Source: Ectocarpus siliculosus (Eukaryota; Sar; Phaeophyceae; Ectocarpales; Ectocarpaceae). From it: DNA of 21,392 nt. Each line of letters opens with the position of its first letter. The first letter of the stretch is position 1. Below, piece by piece: positions 18,396 through 21,392 of the stretch. The notes beneath the pieces were generated by a model. It saw only the letters and a list, made by a program, of their open reading frames with translations, was not told the origin of the DNA and did no database searches. The stretch lies in assembly GCA_000310025.1 (NCBI GenBank), contig FN649747.1, positions 1,500,535 to 1,521,926 on the forward strand. Reading direction: 5' to 3'. A program made the translations under genes and the position numbers.

Positions 18396-20223
18396 GCGCA
18401 TACAGTCGTCACGCTTTAGAGGACACTCTTGGTTGTCACCAAAAGCAACCGTCCTTACAGCGGGGAGAGTGTTGTCCTTTTGAATAGCTCCCTACATTGT
18501 TATTTTCATTCCGCGGGGCAACCTGCTTCTGAAAAAGGACGTGCGTGAACGGAAATGCCGACCACCAAACCCACGTGTGCCTTGGCTGGTATATACAGTG
18601 CCCAATAAGCGGAGAGTATCCCATGACTTTGGGGGCCTTACAGTGCGGAGACGGCTCTGCATGCACCGCCTCCTTTCGTGTTCAGGTGCCGCATCTGACG
18701 AACCCCAAGGAGTGGGGGGTAGACGACGACGAGCCGGAGGAGGAGGAAGAGGTCAACAGGTGGCACTGGGCCAAGAAACTGTGGGTCTTTCTTTTTTATG
18801 GATGTTGATGTTGTCTCGGGTAGAGAGGTGAAAGGCTGGCAAAAGCGAGATGATGAGGTCGCAGGTGGCTGGGGGACCGACCGCTAGAGCCAGCAGCCGC
18901 CGGTGAAAAATTGTTGCGGAGGTTCCTCGCCGGTACCTTTTTCGTCCTTGGTGTCTTGTGTCATTGTGTCCCTCGTCGTGAAGTGAGTTGTTGCAAAGGC
19001 AAGACTAATTCGGGCAAGCACCGCCCGCTACCTCGACTCTCCCCTCCCCGCGCGCGCCCCTTTCATCGTTGTTGGCGAGGCAACTATGGCTCACCCCGAG
19101 TCAGAAAAGCTGCCTTTGGTTGTGCCGTGCCCTCTGTTCTATCCACCTTTAGTTCTGTCTCTGGCGCATGCTTTCCCCGCCCTTTTCTATCCCGTAGTTG
19201 ACTTTGCGGCTAGTTGGCGTTAGGTATTTATTCACGCTTTGTCGAATCTTGTTTCACCCCCCCGCCCGCCCCCCCCCCCCGAGGTCAATGTTTTAACGAC
19301 TACGGCATGCACGACTATGAGTGTACCCCCATTATCACAATATTTCTAACTAACCACAGATGGACGGCGGAGCAGGACATGGCGCTCATCTTGGCCGTGA
19401 AGAACTTCCTGCCAAAGCCCACGTGAGTGTTATCATCAGTGTTTCCTTCATGCAACATCAACGCATGGAATACAGCAAGATTAGCGCACCGGGACACCGC
19501 TTAACTGTGCACTGCCGTCTGTGCTTCCTCTCGTCTCTAGATTTGGGCTTGTTGTGCTGAAGTAGAGCCAACGCTTCTTCCGGTGTTTACCGGGGACTGA
19601 TGCTTGATGGATCGATTTTTTTTGTGCTGTGTTCCACGCCGCTCGTTGTGGGAAATGAATACGTGATCAGAAGTTTCCCCGTAGCATTCTGTTGGTGATA
19701 TCGGTGTCTTGGCATCAAAGAACCTTTCGTGACCTACCGCTATTCAGTACTTTCTCGTTCGACCCCTTGCAAGTGGACTAACGAAGAAAAGCGAGTTTCC
19801 GTGATCCAGCCCGAGCTGACCCAATACAGGGTAGAACCAACGAAAACATGAAAAAGAGACGAAAAGAGAGGAAGAACGTCCTATTTTTCAGCTGGCGAAA
19901 TCTTGCGGCACAGAAACAACTACGAATGAGGTCTAGGTCTCCAAAGGTCGGCATAGGTGTGGGTGGGTTCGTGTCGTCGAAAGAATAAGCGAATTACACA
20001 CATATGCATAGAAATCGCTCTACAAAACGTGTGTACGAAGTCACGCACACCTCTGTGTACGAATCCAGGTACCCCAACTCCAAGCCTTCCGGGCCCGGTC
20101 GCGACGGGTACTCCTCCTCGATGCGGCAAGCGGTGCAGCCCGTGGCTGACATGGTGGGGAAGTCGGCCGAGGCCTGCTGGAGGCGGTACAGGAACATCGC
20201 CAACGAGCAGGCCAAGTATGCCG
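2753..20223 (+). CDS. GTF3C1: TFIIIC largest (B-box-binding) subunit, 23 exons, 3' end missing
   Basis: RNA polymerase III needs TFIIIC to recognise the internal A and B boxes of tRNA genes; this nuclear subunit carries the main B-box contact. Exons: 2753-2973, 4705-4762, 5282-5365, 6189-6302, 6858-6950, 7648-7767, 8483-8638, 8990-9103, 9654-9800, 10950-11039, 11235-11619, 12111-12304, 12561-12703, 12890-13034, 14142-14311, 14888-15021, 15529-15583, 16393-16705, 17256-17537, 18129-18254, 18686-18780, 19360-19422, 20069-20223. They join in phase throughout to 3457 nt (1152 residues). In order: N-terminal block 1-75; VASRPVRLRALGL 125-140; B-block winged helix about 150-270; second winged helix 283-369; Gly/Ser/Ala and acidic linker 430-530; third winged helix 593-640; conserved PERFLIYKRKMHR block near 700; QLSTFI-to-LQTLHDMRIL block 750-820; basic helix-rich region 913-1048; WTAEQD SANT-like segment 1080-1150. 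Known homologues are near 2100 residues in human, so the C-terminal part is outside. Identification rests on recalled family features; exon edges are by eye. Confidence 0.78.
2974..4704 (+). other. Intron 1 (1731 bp)
   Basis: The longest intron. It holds a T-arm/B-box-like hairpin at 3209-3244, a pyrimidine-rich unused acceptor at 3283-3284 and an A run near 3609. Exons 1 and 2 match in phase, so no further coding exon is required, though a small one of length divisible by three could be hidden. Confidence 0.6.
3209..3244 (+). other. tRNA T-arm-like hairpin with B-box core
   Basis: CCGAG-TTCGAGC-CTCGG (3216-3232) is a perfect 5-bp stem with a 7-nt loop that fits the T-loop pattern TTCRANY. 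It contains GTTCGAGCC, close to the Pol III B-box GTTCGANTC. The flanks GGAGATG (3209-3215) and CATCTCC (3238-3244) pair perfectly over 7 bp, with GTGAT (3233-3237) bulged. No D arm, anticodon arm or matching acceptor could be fitted, so it is not called a tRNA. Confidence 0.5.
4705..4762 (+). CDS. GTF3C1: Exon 2
   Basis: Acceptor CCCTCTTGCAG|A and donor GGG|GTGAGT. It enters in phase 2, exactly matching exon 1, and leaves in phase 0. It encodes RSIVSRRGRELFLATYNDQG, which continues the 'LWR' helix of exon 1 as the family's 'LWRAL...' segment does. It is short (58 nt), but both splice sites are good. Confidence 0.65.
5282..5365 (+). CDS. GTF3C1: Exon 3
   Basis: Acceptor GTGTTCAG|GAA and donor CAG|GTATGT, phase 0 on both sides (28 residues beginning ESNNLKRGDPED and ending PTLEKEQ). 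It is a charged, poorly conserved stretch between the N-terminal block and the VASRP segment. A TATA-like string lies 22 bp into the following intron. Confidence 0.62.
6189..6302 (+). CDS. GTF3C1: Exon 4: VASRPVRLRALGL segment
   Basis: Acceptor TTTCGTGCAG|AGG and donor GAG|GTGTGA, phase 0 to 0 (38 residues). RSVGVVASRPVRLRALGL is one of the best-conserved pieces of the family (plants have a similar 'VASE.LR.RALGL'). The exon ends with SPAYLQVLE, the first helix of the B-block winged helix. Confidence 0.75.
6858..6950 (+). CDS. GTF3C1: Exon 5: B-block winged helix, part 1
   Basis: Acceptor GTGCTACCACAG|GTG and donor TAC|GTGAGT, phase 0 to 0 (31 residues). VVGRHRGWGASTAEVLDGVN continues the helix of exon 4 into the 'GR.R..G' turn and second helix of the B-block domain. 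This is the part of the protein expected to contact the tRNA-gene B box. Confidence 0.75.
7648..7767 (+). CDS. GTF3C1: Exon 6: B-block winged helix, part 2
   Basis: A very strong pyrimidine tract precedes CTCCAG|GTC; donor CTG|GTGAGG, phase 0 to 0 (40 residues). It encodes an insert (VEVVTTQTSKYRVPNKTREG) and then the recognition-helix region RITAMQLYPVYDRL, which lines up with the '...LHYHRKIL' helix of the human protein. Confidence 0.75.
8300..8372 (+). repeat. Imperfect CTG/GCC repeat in intron 6
   Basis: The run has about 20 mostly CTG, GCC and TGC triplets ending about 110 bp before exon 7. It produces alanine- and leucine-rich or cysteine-rich false open frames on the plus strand. It is not coding in the chained gene. 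Confidence 0.7.
8483..8638 (+). CDS. GTF3C1: Exon 7: wing and 'LKRF' strand
   Basis: Acceptor GCGGATCAG|GCG and donor GAG|GTATGG, phase 0 to 0 (52 residues). ASTGLIFKSVVQKP completes the winged helix (human '...NGLITMQSHVIR'). After a Glu/Asn/Lys loop, MFRFVVLYLKRF matches the 'ILLLLNRF' strand. The acceptor lacks a strong pyrimidine tract, but no AG occurs in the preceding 50 bases and the phase fits. Confidence 0.72.
8990..9103 (+). CDS. GTF3C1: Exon 8: second winged helix, part 1
   Basis: Acceptor CACTGTAG|CCC and donor AAG|GTGCGG, phase 0 to 0 (38 residues). The sequence has an amphipathic helix (KEVFLEMLVEHLLEAGG), a glycine turn, then WYNIRKDLFLDK, in the order expected for a winged-helix domain after the RF strand. 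Confidence 0.7.
9654..9800 (+). CDS. GTF3C1: Exon 9: second winged helix, part 2
   Basis: Acceptor TTCGCAG|AAT and donor AAG|GTGAGA, phase 0 to 0 (49 residues). It begins NASGRLRNFLKKENKIPNFP, the recognition helix, and ends RRLEWCVSLK, a strand. The next identified exon lies beyond the N gap. Confidence 0.72.
9801..10949 (+). other. Intron 9 with assembly gap
   Basis: The intron contains a CT-rich tract (9860-9930), 328 Ns and a poor-quality stretch after the gap. Exons 9 and 10 join in phase 0 if acceptor 10948-10949 is used. If the stronger-looking acceptor at 10941-10942 is used instead, an unseen exon of length 3n+2 would be needed in the gap. Confidence 0.55.
10487..10814. other. Assembly gap (328 N)
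   Basis: Unknown bases. The following ~90 bases carry runs of T and G (up to 13 G near 10894-10906) typical of a failing read, so sequence up to about 10915 should not be trusted. Confidence 0.95.
10950..11039 (+). CDS. GTF3C1: Exon 10
   Basis: It encodes LHCSKRPAVKIVDFLVKNPN and then AYGIWKGYTR. Two acceptors 7 bp apart are possible: CATCAG at 10941-10942 (phase 2) or CGGCAG at 10948-10949 (phase 0). Phase 0 agrees with exon 9 and is chosen. Donor AGG|GTTAGT, phase 0. Confidence 0.68.
11235..11619 (+). CDS. GTF3C1: Exon 11: low-complexity and acidic linker
   Basis: Acceptor CACCCCAG|GAG and donor ACG|GTAAGA, phase 0 to 1 (about 128 residues). EGRNAKVQALFYDEELLGRG is followed by a Thr/Ser/Pro-rich stretch, a run of Gly with Ser, Gly/Ala repeats, and the acidic DVNWSDDDELDAMVDDIGRE. 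The position matches the disordered charged linker between the N-terminal and central winged helices of other GTF3C1 proteins. Glycine codons are largely GGC, making a local GC peak. Confidence 0.75.
12111..12304 (+). CDS. GTF3C1: Exon 12
   Basis: Acceptor TTGCTCACAG|AG and donor GTG|GTACGC, phase 1 to 0. A short alanine run precedes KSLDKIIVDRVKFEMNPVYP, then MAERLAWLQMTPKDRRKSFV and LHELGLCKSIPV. Helix-rich and compositionally ordered; this leads into the third winged helix. Confidence 0.75.
12355..12520 (+). repeat. CAG-type then CTG-type triplet repeats in intron 12
   Basis: An imperfect (CAG/TAG/AGC)n block at 12355-12425 and a purer CCG/CTG block at 12483-12518 lie about 70 bp apart on opposite strand sense, so the transcript could form a long hairpin. 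The repeat sits inside a 256-bp intron and generates long Ser/Ala-rich false frames on the minus strand. Confidence 0.7.
12561..12703 (+). CDS. GTF3C1: Exon 13: third winged helix
   Basis: Acceptor ATACTGCAG|CTG and donor ATG|GTAAGT, phase 0 to 2. LKVIQLIKLLEGPGPMLQKA then TLDTVVAELVQEGRIKT parallels the family's '...LRLIESLFTIQKMI...' unit, with a helix, a turn, a recognition helix and 'EGRIK' at the wing. Confidence 0.75.
12890..13034 (+). CDS. GTF3C1: Exon 14 (followed by a GC-AG intron)
   Basis: Acceptor ATTTATTAG|G completes the TGG codon split by intron 13. It encodes RGRMKTFGHGEMVLLPDA and ENFYAVETAVHRESTRIKA. The exon must end in phase 0 to join exon 15. The only fitting donor is GCG|GCAAGT, a strong GC-type donor; the nearby GT at 13040 would break the frame. 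Confidence 0.72.
13035..14141 (+). other. Intron 14 (1107 bp, GC-AG)
   Basis: It begins GCAAGT and ends TTTTGCCACAG. A small imperfect duplication (GAGCACCTCA / GATCACCTCA) flanks a CAGCAGCTGCTG palindrome near 13085-13118. No further exon or gene is supported. Confidence 0.6.
14142..14311 (+). CDS. GTF3C1: Exon 15: PERFLIYKRKMHR central block
   Basis: Acceptor TTGCCACAG|GGG and donor TCG|GTAAGC, phase 0 to 2. GERYGAQYSWDGVKSPERFL then IYKRKMHRTMILHRELLRCL aligns with the 'PKM.RL...H.FLWYL' helix of GTF3C1, one of the most conserved central motifs. It is followed at once by a dinucleotide microsatellite in the intron. Confidence 0.78.
14326..14410 (+). repeat. Compound (TG)n-(GA)n microsatellite
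   Basis: TG repeats at 14326-14349 run into an almost perfect GA tract of about 30 units (14350-14410). It starts about 15 bp inside the donor of intron 15. It explains the long SLSLSL and REREREr frames seen on either strand. Confidence 0.95.
14888..15021 (+). CDS. GTF3C1: Exon 16: QLSTFI block
   Basis: Acceptor TTTGCTTGCAG|G and donor CAA|GTAAGA, phase 2 to 1. RVILDTQLSTFITMFGCPPN then YLHSKEMYKVLKKAESK aligns by eye with human '[22 protein letters not shown]', a family signature region. Confidence 0.78.
15529..15583 (+). CDS. GTF3C1: Exon 17 (55 nt)
   Basis: Acceptor CCGCCGCAG|GG and donor GAG|GTAAGA, phase 1 to 2. RAIWEIMRTVPWYKEALM corresponds to the family's '..LP..IRQQLLYKR' stretch. 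It is one of the two smallest exons; both sites are strong. Confidence 0.75.
16393..16705 (+). CDS. GTF3C1: Exon 18: LQTLHDMRIL block and Ser/Gly insert
   Basis: Acceptor CGCCGGCAG|C completes codon AGC (phase 2); donor AAG|GTATTG, phase 0. STLQTLHDMRILTKMDSP matches 'VVENLQRLCYMGLLQF'. A serine run (TCC repeats) with Gly, Thr and Asn makes an insert of about 50 residues, then DPFAYRHATAQVVPI and AIDKFHK. No AG occurs in the ~125 bases before the acceptor, which supports it. The frame is also open upstream to 16304 (see findings). Confidence 0.7.
17256..17537 (+). CDS. GTF3C1: Exon 19: basic region ending WSNFWNTYQ
   Basis: A C-rich tract precedes GACACAAG|GCG; donor CAG|GTGAGA, phase 0 to 0 (94 residues). 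An Ala/Arg-rich helix (AVEAARVARQDALQYS) and a Lys/Arg-rich part precede FRMGLGWAVLHVDVVIYTED. The end WSNFWNTYQ resembles the family's 'D.ENYWFDLQ'. The last 27 nt of the exon and its donor are partly duplicated in the following intron. Confidence 0.77.
17637..17673 (+). other. Exon-like duplicate of exon 19 end (candidate poison exon)
   Basis: The segment is preceded by a strong tract and acceptor (GCTGTTTTCTTGTAG) and followed by TTAG|GTGAGC. It contains 22 nt (17647-17668) identical to 17511-17532 at the end of exon 19, and the similarity continues through the donor. At 37 nt, inclusion after exon 19 would read TCSMEQLLEHLL and shift exon 20 into a frame that stops at TAG 18173-18175. Whether it is ever spliced in is unknown. 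Confidence 0.5.
18129..18254 (+). CDS. GTF3C1: Exon 20 (followed by a GC-AG intron)
   Basis: Acceptor TTTTTCCTCCAG|TTC, phase 0. FFGTGQRAKELAKHDSVMNV then ALGVTEEVAQVAHPLASWLL ends in KK. Joining to exon 21 needs phase 0. AAG|GCAAGG at 18255 fits as a GC donor, and AGG|GCAAGG at 18261 fits equally in phase. The only GT in phase nearby (TGT|GTGGGT) is weak and would add a non-conserved tail. Confidence 0.68.
18318..18400 (+). repeat. GTT/GCT/GGT triplet repeats in intron 20
   Basis: Consecutive impure blocks of TTG, CTG, TTG and GGT triplets. They encode poly-Val, poly-Ala and poly-Gly in the open frame that continues from exon 20, which is why that frame looks long. I treat it as intronic. 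Confidence 0.7.
18686..18780 (+). CDS. GTF3C1: Exon 21: acidic stretch before the SANT-like domain
   Basis: Acceptor TTTCGTGTTCAG|GTG and donor ACT|GTGGGT, phase 0 to 2. VPHLTNPKEWGVDDDEPEEE is followed by EVNRWHWAKKL. An acidic run followed by a Trp-rich basic helix is the usual lead-in to the Myb/SANT-like part of the protein. The donor is weaker than the rest, but phase leaves little choice. Confidence 0.7.
19360..19422 (+). CDS. GTF3C1: Exon 22: SANT/Myb-like helix
   Basis: Acceptor TAACCACAG|A and donor CAC|GTGAGT, phase 2 to 2. LWTAEQDMALILAVKNFLPK matches the family's '[20 protein letters not shown]' (W..EQD/ED followed by a hydrophobic helix). Confidence 0.76.
20069..20223 (+). CDS. 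GTF3C1: Exon 23: SANT-like domain, last exon seen
   Basis: Acceptor GAATCCAG|G and donor CCG|GTGAGA, phase 2 to 1. A Pro/Gly loop precedes SSSMRQAVQPVADMVGKSAE and CWRRYRNIANEQAKYA, like the human 'VGRRARYIVKNPQAYLNYK'. If the following intron were retained, the frame would run 15 residues to TAA at 20268-20270, leaving a protein about half the usual length. Confidence 0.75.
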
Positions 20224-20283
20224 GTGAGAGGAGACCGGCCGGACGAGGGACCAGTTGTGCAAGCATTTAACAATAGATGTTTT

Positions 20284-20318
<35 letters not shown>

Positions 20319-21392
20319 ATTGTTGCTGTTGCTTCTGCTGCTGCTGCTGCCGCTGCTGCTGCGGTTAGCAACGCCCGCACTTCAGAAATTCAGTTTTTCC
20401 ATGGAGTGGGGTTCTTTGTTTCTATGCATAGGGTTTATAACAAATGACTGATATATTGGTTTGAGTGTATTGTTGACCAGGCTCGCAGAGGGTGCTCAAG
20501 TTCTTAGAAGTTGAGTTTTTCGGGGCTCTTCACTGCCATGTTCCTACGTGCGGGCGCTAGCTTTATTGGTATTGTTCTTGCAGTTCTTGTTGCTGACGAT
20601 GTTGTGGTTGTTGTCGCCGTTGTCGGTAAGTTATTGTTGTTGTTGTAGTAGATCATCTGATGGAGGCGGTGTATCCAGTAGAGCGGAGCACCGCGTGTCA
20701 GAATGACACCGGTTTCGACTTCGCCGACAAGAGGGAGGCCCCGTAGAATGCAACCAGTGGGCTTTCGACTAGACGTGATCGGCATCTTTCCTTCATTCTC
20801 TCTACCGCAATGACGGCCAATGATAAACTTTTTTGTGACGGTGGTGGTGATTCACTCTGTAAGAGACAGCTTCCGCGCGCGATGCCGCCAAGTGTCTGGG
20901 TGATGGAGACTAGTCTAGTGCTTGGTGGTTTGGTCGCTTGTAGCAGACCGCGCAAGGTTTTGTTGCTGGCCCTCGTCGCTAGGTACCCGTTTCTGACGCT
21001 CTCGGTGGGGTCTGACGGTGTTGTTGAGGTCTGGGGGTGACAGGTACTCGTTTACAACCCCCCCCCCGAGCGATTGGCCATCGATGATCGGTCCTGTGGA
21101 GCAATGCTCCGTCCTCTCGAGGACATGTGGTCAATGACCAAAGGCATGCAAAACATGAGGACGACCCGCCCTCGCCCCCCCCCCCCCCCCCCGGCACCAT
21201 TAGGGCATGGGGAAACTCTTCCCCCGGCGGGCCACATGGGCCCCCCCCAAAAAAAACGCTCCCTCCACAAAAAAAAACAACGGGGGGAAGGGAACGATTC
21301 CCAAAATGCCCAAACCGGGTCTGGCAAAAAAGAAAAAAAAAAAAAGGGGAAGAGGACCCGGTTGCCGGGCCAACAAGGGCCGCTGAAGATGG
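20224..21392 (+). other. Probable intron 23 and contig end
   Basis: It begins with GTGAGA and an 80-bp triplet repeat. No confident next exon could be chained in phase 1, although weak candidates exist (see rejected items). From about 21050 the sequence carries growing C, A and G runs, typical of a low-quality end. The remaining GTF3C1 coding exons would lie beyond the window. Confidence 0.5.
20284..20364 (+). repeat. (TTG)n-(CTG)n microsatellite
   Basis: About 12 TTG triplets grade into about a dozen CTG triplets with single interruptions. It lies 60 bp after the exon 23 donor and is the source of poly-Leu frames. Confidence 0.95.

Noticed and set aside
20481-20560. Possible exon reading SQRVLKFLEVEFFGAL after GACCAG
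   Set aside because: The phase fits exon 23, but there is no convincing donor before the in-frame stop and no clear family match.
20584-20625. Possible 42-nt exon (good acceptor TTCTTGCAG and donor G|GTAAGTT, correct phase)
   Set aside because: It would encode only VLVADDVVVVVAVV from a GTT-rich stretch with no resemblance to the family. Splice signals alone are not enough; it needs cDNA.
21050-21170. Protein-like open stretch (ERLAIDDRSCGAML then PLEDMWSMTKGMQN)
   Set aside because: It is bounded by C runs of uncertain length in the low-quality contig end, so frame and boundaries cannot be trusted.

Overview
The window looks like nuclear DNA of a large-genome stramenopile, most likely a brown alga (Phaeophyceae, Ectocarpus-like). 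The reasons are many short GC-rich exons (mean about 150 bp), introns averaging about 640 bp, GT-AG splicing with pyrimidine tracts, abundant CTG/CAG, TTG and GA microsatellites, and no operon-like or bacterial organisation. The organism call is an inference. Both window ends and the right edge of an internal 328-base N gap show runaway homopolymers typical of low-quality assembly ends, so this is probably a whole small contig or a piece joined across a gap.

One gene dominates. From about 2753 to beyond 20223 on the plus strand, 23 exons can be chained. Every exon-exon phase agrees, giving one open reading frame of 3457 nt (about 1152 residues) with no internal stop. The protein is recognisable from recalled family features as the largest, B-box-binding subunit of RNA polymerase III initiation factor TFIIIC (GTF3C1 in animals, TFC3/tau138 in yeast). 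It has the N-terminal 'VALEG...L..LW' start, the 'VASRPVRLRALGL' segment, a B-block winged helix, two more winged-helix-like units, a Gly/Ser/Ala plus acidic linker, the conserved central block and a Trp-rich SANT/Myb-like segment. The C-terminal third or more of the usual protein is not seen and probably lies beyond the window.

Layout: 1-253 is an assembly end plus one copy of an old repeat. 254-1497 is a 1244-bp terminal-inverted-repeat element with a TCA target duplication (PIF/Harbinger-like, non-autonomous) carrying a 208-bp internal tandem repeat. 1501-2752 is intergenic, including a second copy of the old repeat and the presumed promoter. 2753-20223 is the TFIIIC gene. 20224-21392 is probable intron sequence ending in poor-quality bases. 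No second protein gene, rRNA, tRNA or CRISPR array could be supported.

The points most worth a second look are: a 37-nt exon-like segment in intron 19 that duplicates the end of exon 19, has good splice signals and would cause a frameshift and early stop if included (a candidate poison exon); two GC-AG introns forced by reading frame; a T-arm/B-box-like hairpin inside intron 1 of the gene for the B-box-binding factor; and the TIR element upstream.
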